Shown here: piece by piece, positions 28,763 to 37,913 of the stretch
Numbering within the stretch: position 1 is the first letter of the stretch
How the letters are laid out: each line of letters begins with the position of its first letter
Source: Erythrobacter donghaensis
GTDB lineage: Bacteria > Pseudomonadota > Alphaproteobacteria > Sphingomonadales > Sphingomonadaceae
DNA length: 64,000 bases
Reading direction: 5' to 3'
Assembly: GCF_002155425.1 (NCBI RefSeq)
Contig: NZ_MUYG01000005.1
Coordinates: forward strand, 1 to 64,000
Made by a program: the position numbers and the translations under genes
The notes under the pieces: generated by a model
Databases searched by the model: none
The model's input: the letters and a program-made list of their open reading frames with translations, nothing else
What the model was told of the DNA's origin: nothing

Positions 28763-29737
28763 ATGAAAACCGCGATCACCGAAATGTTCGGCATCCAGCA
28801 CCCGATCATTCAGGGGGGGATGCACTATGTCGGCTTTGCCGAGATGGCGGCGGCGGTGTCGAATGCCGGGGGCCTCGGGATCATCACGGGCCTCACGCAG
28901 GGCACGCCCGAAAAGCTCGCCAACGAGATCGCGCGCTGCAAGGACATGACCGACAAGCCCTTTGGCGTGAATCTCACCATCCTGCCGACGCTGACCCCGC
29001 CGGACTATCCCGGGCTGGTCAAGGCGGTGATCGATGGCGGGGTGAAGGTGGTCGAAACCGCCGGGCGCAACCCGGTCGACCTGCTCCCGCCGCTCAAGGA
29101 TGCCGGTATCAAGGTGATTCACAAGTGCACCTCGGTGCGCCACAGCCTCAAGGCGCAGGACATCGGCTGCGATGCGGTGAGCGTCGACGGGTTCGAGTGC
29201 GGCGGGCATCCGGGCGAGGACGATGTGCCCAACTTCATCCTGCTGCCGCGCGCCGCCGATGAACTGGAAATCCCCTTCGTCTCCAGCGGCGGGATGGCCG
29301 ACGGGCGCAGCCTTGTCGCCAGCCTTGCGATGGGCGCGCAGGGGATGAATATGGGCACCCGCTTCATCGCAACCAAGGAAGCGCCGGTGCACGAGAATGT
29401 GAAGCAGGCGATCCTCGCTGCTTCGGAACTCGACACCCGGCTGGTGATGCGCCCGCTGCGCAACACCGAGCGTGTGCTCAACAATGCCGCCGTCGAACGC
29501 CTGATCCAGAAGGAGAAGGATCTGGGCGACACCATCACCATTCAGGACATCCTGCCTGAAGTCGCCGGGGTCTACCCGAAGATCATGATGGAAGGCGCGA
29601 TGGACGAAGGCGCGTGGAGCTGCGGCATGGTCGCCGGGCTGATCCACGACATCCCGACCTGTCAGGAACTGATCGACCGCATCATGCTCCAGGCCGAAGA
29701 GATCATCGCCCGGATGCAGGCCCAAGCCCGAGCATAA
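28763..29737 (+). CDS. nitronate monooxygenase family protein (FMN-dependent)
   Basis: 324 residues from ATG 28763. A TIM-barrel flavoprotein: HPIIQGGMHYVGFAEMAAAV, NAGGLGIITG, DGFECGGHPGEDD with the FMN- and substrate-site His, and the phosphate-binding VSSGGMADGRS with ALAMGAQGMNMGTRF. This is the class of 2-nitropropane dioxygenases. Single gene with its own upstream region. Confidence 0.92.
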   Translation: MKTAITEMFGIQHPIIQGGMHYVGFAEMAAAVSNAGGLGIITGLTQGTPEKLANEIARCKDMTDKPFGVNLTILPTLTPPDYPGLVKAVIDGGVKVVETAGRNPVDLLPPLKDAGIKVIHKCTSVRHSLKAQDIGCDAVSVDGFECGGHPGEDDVPNFILLPRAADELEIPFVSSGGMADGRSLVASLAMGAQGMNMGTRFIATKEAPVHENVKQAILAASELDTRLVMRPLRNTERVLNNAAVERLIQKEKDLGDTITIQDILPEVAGVYPKIMMEGAMDEGAWSCGMVAGLIHDIPTCQELIDRIMLQAEEIIARMQAQARA

Positions 29738-29963
29738 TTCCAAGGGGATGAGGGCGCGCGCCTGAGCCGTGCGGTTTTCGCGTCCGGCGGCAGGCTGAGA
29801 GCGGTCAACTAGGTAACACCCCGCATTATCTCTCCGCGTGCTCTGCGGCACCATGCGCGGCGTGCCAAGGTGATTCTGGATGGTGTCGCCGGGGCATGCG
29901 TGTGCGTGTGCTTCGGTCAGGCTGCGGGAGGCCTTTCCGGCTGTATTGGACGGTGAGGTGGGT

Positions 29964-30500
29964 ATGGAATTCATGGCAGCGGGGGCTGTAGTGCCCGGCG
30001 GGCTGATTATGGCTGCGGCATTGGCCGGGTGGATGCTGGGGCGCTGGCAAAGCGGGCAGCCGCGCGCTGCGCCTGCGCCGCCGGTGGGTGATGGCTTGAC
30101 GGAGGGTGCGTCAGGCGCGGCGTGCTCCCCGTCTGAGCTGACCTTTCCCGGCGCAAGCGACACCTCGGACGCGAGCGGTGTGACCGCCTGCCAGCACGCC
30201 GCCCGCGCGGAGCGGCGCGAGGTGACCGAGGCAGCGCGTTCGCTGGCCGAACTTCACGACGAGATCACCGCCTATCGCCAGCAGGAACAGGTGCTCGCCG
30301 CCGCGATCGGTGAAGGGATGCCGCTGGAACTTGCCGCCGATGATCTGCGGCAGGAGTGCCGCTATCTCGGCCTGATCGGCCAGCCGACCTGCTCGCTGCC
30401 CCATGGCGGCCATGCGGCCTGCACCCATTCGGCTGGCTGCGCTGCCGCAATGCGCGCTGTTCAGCCCTCGGCGCGGTTGTCGGGCTTCACCCGGGTGTAG
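29964..30500 (+). CDS. conserved-looking membrane-anchored coiled-coil protein, unknown
   Basis: 178 residues from ATG 29964 (GAGGTGGGT directly upstream). A hydrophobic segment (GGLIMAAALAGWMLGRW) is followed by a low-complexity linker, a helical stretch (RAERREVTEAARSLAELHDE, ITAYRQQEQVLAAAIGEG), and a Cys-containing end (QECRYLGLIGQPTCS, then ACTHSAGCAA). The four Cys suggest metal binding or disulphides. No function recognised. Its end overlaps the convergent next gene by 40 bp. Confidence 0.55.
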   Translation: MEFMAAGAVVPGGLIMAAALAGWMLGRWQSGQPRAAPAPPVGDGLTEGASGAACSPSELTFPGASDTSDASGVTACQHAARAERREVTEAARSLAELHDEITAYRQQEQVLAAAIGEGMPLELAADDLRQECRYLGLIGQPTCSLPHGGHAACTHSAGCAAAMRAVQPSARLSGFTRV

Positions 30501-30928
30501 GGCACGAAGTCGTCGAAGAACACCGTGCCGGTGAAGAAGCCCAGCACCCGGTCGACCGTGGTGGTGATGTCGAGCCGGCACAGCTGGGTGGCGTTGAAGC
30601 GGTTGGTCACTAGCGCATTGTTATCATCGATCGCCGAAGGATCGCGGGTGCGCTGGACATAGATCGTGTTGCCCGATCCATAGACATAAGCCGTGCCGTC
30701 GATTGTCTGCATCCGCTGATTAGGCAGGGTGCGGATGCAGCGCACCGGCTCGCCCGCGACCCGGCCTTCGAGCAGCTTGGCAAGGCGCGCTTCGCCCTTG
30801 GATGGGGGCGCGGGAGCCTCGGCTTCGGCCTCGACATCGCCTGTGTCCTGCGCGGCGAGCGGCGTGAGGGCAAGGCCCGTGGCGGCAGCCGCCACCAAGG
30901 CCGATGTCAGGAATGTTGCGCGTTTCAT
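30461..30928 (-). CDS. secreted protein of unknown function
   Basis: 155 residues from ATG 30928 with a signal peptide (MKRATFLTSALVAAAATGLALTPLAA shape). After an acidic segment come EARLAKLLEGRVAGEPVRC, SGNTIYVQRTRDPSA and ATQLCRLDITTTVDR, with two Cys that could pair in the periplasm. The pattern is a small exported domain found in related bacteria, but no function is known to me. Confidence 0.7.
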   Translation of the reverse strand: MKRATFLTSALVAAAATGLALTPLAAQDTGDVEAEAEAPAPPSKGEARLAKLLEGRVAGEPVRCIRTLPNQRMQTIDGTAYVYGSGNTIYVQRTRDPSAIDDNNALVTNRFNATQLCRLDITTTVDRVLGFFTGTVFFDDFVPYTRVKPDNRAEG

Positions 30929-31003
30929 CACAGGATACTCCTTGATCCACCCCACCCGCCTGCGCGTCATGGCACAAGCGGGCTGAACACGCCCTGACTC
31001 GCC

Positions 31004-31564
31004 TCAGTCGCGCTCCAGATCGACATCCATGCGCAGCGACCCGGTCTTGCGGTCGCGCACCAGCGTCACCGAAACATCGAGCGATTGGTCTTCATCACGG
31101 TCGAGCGGATAGGACCCGTCGTAATCGGCCAGCTCCTCGCGGTTGCGCAGGTAATCGGCATAGGACTCCCCCGATCGCCCTGCCGCCTCGGCAAGCTGCT
31201 GTTCGGTGTAGATGACCGCCTCGTTCCGCTCGAGCGGGGCGGGAAGGCAGGCTTCGAGCCGCCCCTTCACCGTCTCCAGCGCACGCCGCGCCTCGGCCTC
31301 GTCATGGAAGGCCCAGTCGCAATTGATCTGGAGCTCTTCCGCAGGCCCGTAGAGGTCGCAATTCTCCGCCCCGCGCATTGCGTCGGCGGCGCCGTTCAGC
31401 GTTACGTCGATCGTGCCCGCGCCGTTGATGTTCGCGCCGAGGCCCTTCAGCCGCTTGGGGTTCTGAGCCAGCAGCGCATTGATCACCGGGCAGGGCCCGG
31501 CCGCCGCAGCCACGCCCGGCATGACCAGCGCGGCAAGCGCCAGCGCGCTAGTGGCCGCCCGCAT
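31004..31564 (-). CDS. secreted protein of unknown function
   Basis: 186 residues from ATG 31564, with a signal peptide (MRAATSALALAALVMPGVAAA). The mature protein has four Cys (GPCPVINALL, AENCDLYGP, INCDWAFHDEAEARRAL, EACLPAPLERNE) and a charged C-terminus (SVTLVRDRKTGSLRMDVDLERD). It overlaps the end of the zinc-finger gene by 17 bp, so the two are probably one transcript. No family recognised. Confidence 0.65.
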   Translation of the reverse strand: MRAATSALALAALVMPGVAAAAGPCPVINALLAQNPKRLKGLGANINGAGTIDVTLNGAADAMRGAENCDLYGPAEELQINCDWAFHDEAEARRALETVKGRLEACLPAPLERNEAVIYTEQQLAEAAGRSGESYADYLRNREELADYDGSYPLDRDEDQSLDVSVTLVRDRKTGSLRMDVDLERD

Positions 31565-31808
31565 CCGCGCCTGAGGCAATGTCGGGAAGCTCCGCCTGCA
31601 CCGCGCCATCCGCCGGGCCGCCGCGCAGCACGAAGCGCCGGTCGCAATAGCCGCAATCGACATAGCCATGCTCGTCGATCTCGAGAAATACGCGTGGATG
31701 GCCCAGCGCCGCCGGGCGATAGCCCGCACGGGTGCGGATGCCGCTGGCGCCGTCGCAGCTGACGCGCCGCGTATCGACCAGCAGGACTTCGGGAGGAGGA
31801 ATGCTCAT
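31548..31808 (-). CDS. CHCC-type zinc-finger protein (NDUFS6-like)
   Basis: 86 residues. The core GHPRVFLEIDEHGYVDCGYCDRRF-type segment (His, then Cys-x-x-Cys) plus the VSCDGA Cys is the zf-CHCC domain of the complex I subunit NDUFS6. In bacteria the family is found as small stand-alone zinc proteins. It is divergent from the ABC ATPase gene and overlaps the downstream secreted-protein gene. Confidence 0.88.
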   Translation of the reverse strand: MSIPPPEVLLVDTRRVSCDGASGIRTRAGYRPAALGHPRVFLEIDEHGYVDCGYCDRRFVLRGGPADGAVQAELPDIASGADAGGH

Positions 31809-31881
31809 GGGCCATGCCGATACCCCGCCCGCCGCGCCAGTTCAATTGCCTTTGGCGCGCGGCTTGCCTAGGGCTGCGGCC

Positions 31882-32835
31882 ATGTCATCCGAACCCGCGA
31901 TCCGCATCGACAACCTCGTCAAGCGCTATGCCCCGGCCAAGGGCGCCAAGGGCACCATGACGGAGGGCAAGCTGGCGCTCGGCGGGGTGAGCTTCGATGT
32001 GCCGCAGGGGGCGATCTTCGGGCTGCTCGGCCCCAATGGCGCGGGCAAGTCGACGCTGATCAATATCCTCGCCGGGCTGGTCAACAAGACCGGCGGCACG
32101 GCGGAGATCTGGGGCTTCGACATCGACCGCGACCGGCGCAACGCCAGCCGCTCGATCGGGATCGTGCCGCAGGAAATCGTCTTCGACCCCTTCTTCACCC
32201 CCTTCGAGGTGCTGGAGAATCAGGCCGGGTTCTACGGCATCCCCGCCGCGCTCCGCCGCAGTGAAGCCTTGCTGGAAGCGGTGCGGCTCAGTGACAAGCG
32301 CAACGCCTATGCCCGCACGCTGTCGGGGGGCATGAAGCGGCGGCTGTTGGTCGCCAAGGCGATGGTGCACAGCCCTCCCATTCTGGTGCTCGACGAGCCG
32401 ACCGCCGGGGTCGATGTCGATCTGCGCCGCCAGCTGTGGGAGCTGGTGACGGAGCTCAACCGCGAGGGCGTGACCGTGGTGCTCACCACCCACTATCTCG
32501 AAGAGGCAGAGGAGCTGTGCGATCGCATCGCCATCATCAACCACGGCCAGCTGATCGCCAACAAGCCGACCCGCGAACTGGTCGACATGGCGCGCGAGAA
32601 GATCGTCGCGGTGACTGTCGCCGAAGATTTCGCCCAGCCGCCCGCGCATGACGCCTTCAGCAAGGTCGCGGTTACCGGCCCGCGCGGGGTCGAGGTCACC
32701 TATGACAAGGACCGCCTCAGCGCCGGACAGGTGCTCGCGATCCTTCAGGGACAGGGCCTGACGATCGAGGACGTGACCACGCGCGAGGCCGATCTCGAGG
32801 ACGTGTTCGTGCAACTGACGGGTGGCGGGGGATAG
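31882..32835 (+). CDS. ABC transporter ATP-binding protein
   Basis: 317 residues from ATG 31882 (MSSEPAIRIDNLVKRY). Walker A GPNGAGKS, signature LSGGMKRR, Walker B ILVLDEPTAGVD and the switch His in LTTHYLEEAEELCDR. The first strand is interrupted by a short insert (AKGAKGTMTEGKLALGG). The type resembles drug/polysaccharide exporter ATPases of the ABC-2 class. No permease gene is adjacent, so the partner is elsewhere. Confidence 0.93.
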   Translation: MSSEPAIRIDNLVKRYAPAKGAKGTMTEGKLALGGVSFDVPQGAIFGLLGPNGAGKSTLINILAGLVNKTGGTAEIWGFDIDRDRRNASRSIGIVPQEIVFDPFFTPFEVLENQAGFYGIPAALRRSEALLEAVRLSDKRNAYARTLSGGMKRRLLVAKAMVHSPPILVLDEPTAGVDVDLRRQLWELVTELNREGVTVVLTTHYLEEAEELCDRIAIINHGQLIANKPTRELVDMAREKIVAVTVAEDFAQPPAHDAFSKVAVTGPRGVEVTYDKDRLSAGQVLAILQGQGLTIEDVTTREADLEDVFVQLTGGGG

Positions 32836-32900
32836 GCGCGCGCGTGTGCTGCCGCGTCGATGCCGGTAATGCCGCAAGTCCCGGCGACACGATCGAGGCG

Positions 32901-33452
32901 CTATAGCTGGGCCTTGCAGGCGTCGTAAGCCTTGATAGCGCTGGTGCGAAGGGCCGACGGGGCCGCCAGTGTCGTCAATCGGATGCCATCGCTGGACGTC
33001 GCCGATACCTTGCTGCTGAGCAGCAATGCTGTGGCTTCATCGGACGAGATCGGCGCACTCAGCACCCAGTGATCGGCGGTGTTGGGGTGTGGGGTCACCC
33101 GCATGTCCAGCGTCATGTCAATGCTTGCCGAACCGTTCGACAAGTCCAGCCGAATGTTCTGACGGCCTGATGTCGCGACCGGATTGATCGGGGTGAAAAA
33201 CAGAACGTTCGAGCTGCCCGACTTGTGCTGCGCTACCATCATCATGTTCACGTCAGGCCCGGTGAACTGGGCGATCTGGCATTCCACCCCGCGTGTCTTG
33301 CGGACATTCATCATGTACGCGCCCTCAACCTTCTGGAAGAGCTCCTGTACCTCCGGCGCGGCGGTTTGGGCGTATAGGCCTGTAGATCCGCAAAGGGCCA
33401 ACAAGGCCAGCGCGGCCATGCGCGAAGCGTTCACTGTCATCTCCAGTTTCAT
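32901..33452 (-). CDS. secreted protein of unknown function
   Basis: 183 residues with a signal peptide (ASRMAALALLALCGSTGLYAQ). The mature protein is beta-rich (FFTPINPVATSGRQNIRLDL, SIDMTLDMRVTP) and has two Cys (GVECQIAQF and AYDACKAQL). No family recognised. Stand-alone gene, convergent with the ABC ATPase. Confidence 0.75.
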   Translation of the reverse strand: MKLEMTVNASRMAALALLALCGSTGLYAQTAAPEVQELFQKVEGAYMMNVRKTRGVECQIAQFTGPDVNMMMVAQHKSGSSNVLFFTPINPVATSGRQNIRLDLSNGSASIDMTLDMRVTPHPNTADHWVLSAPISSDEATALLLSSKVSATSSDGIRLTTLAAPSALRTSAIKAYDACKAQL

Positions 33453-33618
33453 GGGCTTCCCGCAGAAGCCGGACGAGGCAGGTGCTAAGCGTGCGAACCG
33501 CCGGTAACCAGTGACAATTGCCGTTAGGCTGCCATGGCAAACTCACGAAGGGTTGGGCTGCGAGCCTCGCGATCGGGGAGGTCAAAACCCGCAGGCGCGA
33601 CCGCGGCGTAGAGCGGTT

Positions 33619-33816
33619 TCAGCGCGACGACGGGGTCGGCGCGTTGCTGTGCGCAGCCCCGTCCTTTCGCCTGCGCCACACGCGCCGTCCGCGCCGCTGG
33701 ATCGGCGCGCCGCAATGGCTGCAATCGCCGACATAGACGCGGCCGTTCCAGACCACGTCGCGGCGGACCGGTTCGTGCCAGTTGAGAAAACAGGTGATGG
33801 AAGACACAATCGACAT
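33619..33816 (-). CDS. small zinc-ribbon-like protein
   Basis: 65 residues. A short conserved-looking core (DVVWNGRVYVGDCSHCGAPI) carries Cys-x-x-Cys, followed by a very basic tail (RRGRRVWRRRKDG). There is one more Cys near the N-terminus (SSITCFLNWHEP). The form resembles small hypothetical proteins of sphingomonads. Function unknown. Confidence 0.5.
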   Translation of the reverse strand: MSIVSSITCFLNWHEPVRRDVVWNGRVYVGDCSHCGAPIQRRGRRVWRRRKDGAAHSNAPTPSSR

Positions 33817-34023
33817 GGGGAAACGCGCCCTTGGAGAGAGAAAAAGTGAACGATTCCAGCGGTTGCGATCCTCTCGCGCCGCCCCTTCGGGCTGATCCGC
33901 GATAGGGCCGGTGTAGCATTATGTTGCACTGCAACCTAGGGGGAACCCCTAAGTCATTTGCCTTAAGGCTGTGTGACAAGCATCGCTCTTGCCTGCCGCA
34001 CGATTGCGCGCCATGGCAATGGG

Positions 34024-35652
34024 ATGGCGATGGAGAGGGCCTTGGGACCGGCGGATGACAATCTTGCGCAGGATGGCGCGCACGATGTTGTCGTGATCGG
34101 ATCGGGCGCGGCGGGGCTGACCGCGGCGCTGGCGCTGGCCGAAACGCGCCGGGTGCTGGTGCTGGCGAAGGGCTCGCTCACCGGCGGGTCGACCGCCTGG
34201 GCGCAAGGCGGGATCGCCGCGGTGCTCGACACCGGCGACACCTTCGAGGACCATATCCGCGACACGATGGTGGCGGGCGCGGGGTTGAATGACCTCGCCA
34301 CGGTGGAATTCGTGATCGAAGCCGCGCCGCAATCGATCGACCGATTGTGCGAACTGGGCGTGCCCTTCAACCGCGACGCCGATTCGCTCCACCTCACCCG
34401 TGAGGGCGGCCATTCGCACCGCCGCATCGTCCATGTCGACGACGCGACCGGCTGGGCGGTGCAATCCGCGCTGCTGAAAGCCGCCGAGGCCAATCCCAAC
34501 ATTACCCTGTTGCCGGGCCGCACCTGCATCGACTTCATCACCGATCGCCACCGCGAGGCCTTCTCGGCAGCGGGCCGAGTATGGGGGGTCTATGCACTCG
34601 ACGAGGCGACGGGCCGGGTAGAACGCCATGTCGCGCGCGCCACGATCCTCGCCAGCGGCGGGGCGGGGCGCGTGTATCAATTCTCCACCGCCCCGCGCGG
34701 CGCGACGGGGGACGGGATCGCGATGGCCTGGCGGGCGGGCGCGCGCGTCTCCAACATGGAGATGATGCAGTTCCACCCGACCTGCCTCTACAATCTCGAG
34801 GTCAAGAACTTCCTCATAACCGAAGCCGTGCGGGGCGAGGGAGGGCACCTGCTCCACCCCGAAACCGGACGCCGCTTCATGGTCGATTACGACCCCGAGC
34901 GGATGGAGCTGGCCCCGCGCGATGTGGTCGCGCGCGCGATCGACGACCAGATCAAGCGCTTCGGGCTCGATTACGTGCATCTCGATATCAGCCACCAGCC
35001 CGCCGATTTCGTGAAGGAGCACTTCCCGACCATCTACGACAAGCTGATGGGGCTCGGCATCGACATGACGCGGGAGCCGATCCCTGTGGTGCCCGCGCAG
35101 CACTATACCTGCGGCGGCGTGGTAGTGAATCTGGCGGCGCGCACCGACGTGCCGGGGCTGTGGGCAGCGGGCGAATGCACCGAAAGCGGCCTCCACGGCG
35201 CGAACCGGCTGGCGTCCAACTCCCTGCTCGAATGCTTCGTCTTCGGCGAGGCCGCGGCGCAGGACATCCTTTCGCGCTGGGACACGCTGGAAGCACCGCC
35301 CGCGATCCTCCCGTGGGACGAAAGCCGCGTGACCGACTCCGACGAGGAAGTCGTCATCAAGCAGAACTGGACCGAAATCCGCCGCTTCATGTGGAACTAC
35401 GTCGGCATCGTGCGCACCACCAAGCGGCTGGAACGCGCCGCAAGCCGGATCGAGCTGCTGAAACGCGAGGTCGAGGATTACTACGGCGCGTTCCGAGTGA
35501 CGACCGACCTGATCGAACTGCGCAACCTGCTGCAGTCCGCCGAGTTGATCGTGCAGAGCGCGCTCAAGCGGAAGGAGAGCCGGGGGCTGCACTACACGCT
35601 GGACTATCCGGCGATGGCGGACGAGGCGAAGGATACGGTGCTGGTGCCGTAA
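34024..35652 (+). CDS. nadB: L-aspartate oxidase
   Basis: 542 residues from ATG 34024 (the GTG at 33973 is also in frame). The FAD-binding GSGAAGLTAAL is near the N-terminus, then STAWAQGGIAAV typical of NadB, the active-site segment HPTCLYN, Arg in TEAVRGEGGHLL, HYTCGGV and GECTESGLHGANRLASNSLLE. It oxidises aspartate to iminoaspartate, the first step of NAD synthesis; nadA and nadC are not in the window. Confidence 0.95.
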   Translation: MAMERALGPADDNLAQDGAHDVVVIGSGAAGLTAALALAETRRVLVLAKGSLTGGSTAWAQGGIAAVLDTGDTFEDHIRDTMVAGAGLNDLATVEFVIEAAPQSIDRLCELGVPFNRDADSLHLTREGGHSHRRIVHVDDATGWAVQSALLKAAEANPNITLLPGRTCIDFITDRHREAFSAAGRVWGVYALDEATGRVERHVARATILASGGAGRVYQFSTAPRGATGDGIAMAWRAGARVSNMEMMQFHPTCLYNLEVKNFLITEAVRGEGGHLLHPETGRRFMVDYDPERMELAPRDVVARAIDDQIKRFGLDYVHLDISHQPADFVKEHFPTIYDKLMGLGIDMTREPIPVVPAQHYTCGGVVVNLAARTDVPGLWAAGECTESGLHGANRLASNSLLECFVFGEAAAQDILSRWDTLEAPPAILPWDESRVTDSDEEVVIKQNWTEIRRFMWNYVGIVRTTKRLERAASRIELLKREVEDYYGAFRVTTDLIELRNLLQSAELIVQSALKRKESRGLHYTLDYPAMADEAKDTVLVP

Positions 35653-35718
35653 AGGCGGTGACATTCGCGGGGAAATGCCTGATAAGTGGCGCACAATCAG
35701 CCTTGGAGGCAAATGCGG

Positions 35719-36300
35719 ATGGACTTTTCGTCAACTTCCTTGGCTGACGCCCGGCGCGAATACCTGCGCACCAGCACAACCGGAATGCCCATCGCCGGCT
35801 TGATCAGTTGGGCCAGTCTTGCTCTGGCGCTGGTGCTTCTGGATGGCCAGCTGCCCGCTTGGGCCGTCTTTACCGCCGCAGCGGCGCCGTTTCCGCTTTC
35901 GATGCTGATCGACCGCCTGCGCGGGCTTGACGGTATTCGCAAGGAGAGCAGCGCCAATCCTGTCACGCAGCTGTTCATGCAGATGATCTTCGTTGTGGCG
36001 CTGCTGATCCCCTTGGTCATGATCGCCGCGAGCGCCACCGGCAGTCTTGATCTGCTGGTGCTCGGCATGGCCATACTCGCGGGCATGGTCTGGGTGCCGC
36101 ACGGATGGGGCGCTGACGATCCGGCGGGCTTGCGCCACTTCATCCTGCGCGCCGTGCTTTGCTACACCGCCTACCTGGTCGTGCCGGAGCCCCTACGCGG
36201 GGCCGCAATTGCCGGCGCGGCGGCGCTGACCTACGTCTATGCCATTGCGGCGATGCGCAAACCGTCGGAGGCGGTGAAGGAAACGGTGTTGGTGCCTTGA
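35719..36300 (+). CDS. membrane protein, DUF7010-like
   Basis: 193 residues from ATG 35719, which has GGAGG nine bases upstream (ATG 35713 is too close). After an N-terminal helix (ADARREYLRTSTTG) there are about six hydrophobic segments. The layout and the ADARREYLRTST start recall the DUF7010 family of small membrane proteins; the assignment is tentative. Its TGA overlaps the TTG start of the next gene. Confidence 0.6.
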   Translation: MDFSSTSLADARREYLRTSTTGMPIAGLISWASLALALVLLDGQLPAWAVFTAAAAPFPLSMLIDRLRGLDGIRKESSANPVTQLFMQMIFVVALLIPLVMIAASATGSLDLLVLGMAILAGMVWVPHGWGADDPAGLRHFILRAVLCYTAYLVVPEPLRGAAIAGAAALTYVYAIAAMRKPSEAVKETVLVP

Positions 36301-36758
36301 CGGAGCATCGCGCAGAAATCGAGACAGCGATCCGTCACTTCCTTTCACTGCTTTCACCCGAAAATACTGCGGCGACGCTTCAAGACGTTGCTTGTTCGTT
36401 GGACGACTTGGTGCGAATCTATCTCGAGACGCCTAAAGTCGAACCGCAGTCTGATGAGGCGAGCCGGGCTCCCCGGATTGACGAGAAGCCCCTCGCCCTC
36501 GGCGCTGTGCGTTTTTTCGAGGACGACGATATCATCTGGTTTGTCGATCCAAGAGGCGGTGCGGAACAGCAGCCCATGTGCACGTTTGCGTCAGCCGAGC
36601 TTGCGGAGATCGCGGGAGATCTGGCGAAGGTGCTGTGGGAGTTTGAGCACGGGACGGTGGCAGATGCCATTTGGGAGTTCCGGTTCGGCTACGAAGCGCA
36701 TTGGGGGGATCATCTGCACCGCGTGAGGCATTACCTTCATGGCATAATGTTCTGGTGA
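36297..36758 (+). CDS. DUF5063-like protein
   Basis: 153 residues from TTG 36297, which overlaps the previous stop (TTGA), indicating translational coupling. No ATG gives a complete N-terminus. The C-terminal half (AEIAGDLAKVLWEFEHG, then ADAIWEFRFGYEAHWGDHLHR) matches the DUF5063 pattern of an acidic helix followed by W-x-F-x-F-x-x-H-W. Function unknown. Confidence 0.65.
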   Translation: MTEHRAEIETAIRHFLSLLSPENTAATLQDVACSLDDLVRIYLETPKVEPQSDEASRAPRIDEKPLALGAVRFFEDDDIIWFVDPRGGAEQQPMCTFASAELAEIAGDLAKVLWEFEHGTVADAIWEFRFGYEAHWGDHLHRVRHYLHGIMFW

Positions 36759-36763
36759 AGGGT

Positions 36764-36855
36764 CCGTTCACCCTGAGCTTGTCAAAGGGCCGCCATTCAC
36801 TTCATCCCACCTCCCGCGAAGCAGTGCGGTGCTTCGACAGGCTCAGCACGAACGG
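36764..36855. repeat. palindromic sphingomonad-type repeat
   Basis: The left arm CCGTTCACCCTGAGCTTGTC (from 36764) is the inverse of GGCTCAGCACGAACGG with flanking bases (ending 36855). This is the widespread repeat built on CTGAGCCTGTCGAAG. It lies between two genes in the same direction. Confidence 0.8.
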
Positions 36856-36937
36856 GATTGGAGTGGGCGGAGGTTCGGCAAGTATTCAGGCGCACTGTCC
36901 TAGCAAGGTGCCGAATGATGAAATCATGGGGCGCACA

Positions 36938-37879
36938 ATGAAGAACCTTCGGAATTCTCTCTCGATTGCGGCGATACTTTCCGCCCTGATCGCTACCCCC
37001 CTCGCCGCCCAAGAGCCCGAGCCCGAAACCACCAACGCCATCGTCGTCACCGCCCAGCGCTCGGGCGCGCCGATGTGGACCATCGACACGCCCACCGGCA
37101 CCATCATCCTCGTCGGCGAGATCCGGGCGATCCCGAAGTCGGTGCCGTGGGAGCCTGCGCGGCTGGAGGAGGCCACCAAGGAGGCCGACCGCGTGATCCT
37201 CGGCGCGCGGCCCAAGGTTTCTCCGGGGGATATCTTCCGCCTGATCTTCTCGGGCGGCAAGTTCACCAAGCTGCCCGACAAGACCGTGGCGAGCCAGTAT
37301 CTCACCCCGGAACAATGGGCGCGGCTCTCCGCGATCGGCGCGGCGCAGAAGGAGGACTATTCCCGCTCCAGCTTCCTGATGACGTCGTTCCAACTGCTGT
37401 CGAAGGAGCTGCGCTTCAACCGCGACACGGGCGACGACACCACCGATGTCGTGAGGAAGGCCGCCGACAAGGCCAAGGTGCCCACCACCCGCGCCGCCAC
37501 GCTGCGGGGCGAAGACCTGCTCGACAATCTGGCTGAGGCTCCGCCTGAAACGCATATCCCCTGCCTCAATGCGGCGATGGATGCGCTGGAGGGCGGGCCG
37601 GACATCGTCGCCCAGCGCGGCACCGATTGGCGGCGCTCCGATATTCGCGCGGTGATGGCCAATCCGCTCGAACAGGCGCTCGGCCAGTGCTGGCCCTGGG
37701 CAGATGACGAGGTGGGCGGCGAACTGCGCACCATCTGGACCGATCGCATCGCCGAAGCCGGCACCGCCAAGGGCACCACGCTCGCGGTCGTGCCGCTAAG
37801 AGTGTTGGCGGAAGAGGGCGGAGTGCTTGACCAATTGGACGCACGCGGCTTCGATATCGCCGGACCTGTCTGGAGATGA
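36938..37879 (+). CDS. TraB/GumN family protein, secreted
   Basis: 313 residues from ATG 36938 (ATG 36926 in frame is possible). A signal peptide (LSIAAILSALIATPLAAQ) precedes the domain: APMWTIDTPTGTIILVGEI takes the place of the usual GumN strand with GSxH, TLRGEDLLDNLAE and a C-terminal RIAEAGTAKGTTLAVVPLRVL. The normal GSIH motif is not present, so it is a divergent member. The family has an EreA/ChaN-like fold and unclear function. Confidence 0.7.
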   Translation: MKNLRNSLSIAAILSALIATPLAAQEPEPETTNAIVVTAQRSGAPMWTIDTPTGTIILVGEIRAIPKSVPWEPARLEEATKEADRVILGARPKVSPGDIFRLIFSGGKFTKLPDKTVASQYLTPEQWARLSAIGAAQKEDYSRSSFLMTSFQLLSKELRFNRDTGDDTTDVVRKAADKAKVPTTRAATLRGEDLLDNLAEAPPETHIPCLNAAMDALEGGPDIVAQRGTDWRRSDIRAVMANPLEQALGQCWPWADDEVGGELRTIWTDRIAEAGTAKGTTLAVVPLRVLAEEGGVLDQLDARGFDIAGPVWR

Positions 37880-37913
37880 CCGGACGGGCCGCCACAGAGG
37901 AACGCTTGCGCCC

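Noticed and set aside
33949..35712. 587-residue minus-strand frame across nadB
   Set aside because: Antisense shadow of nadB.
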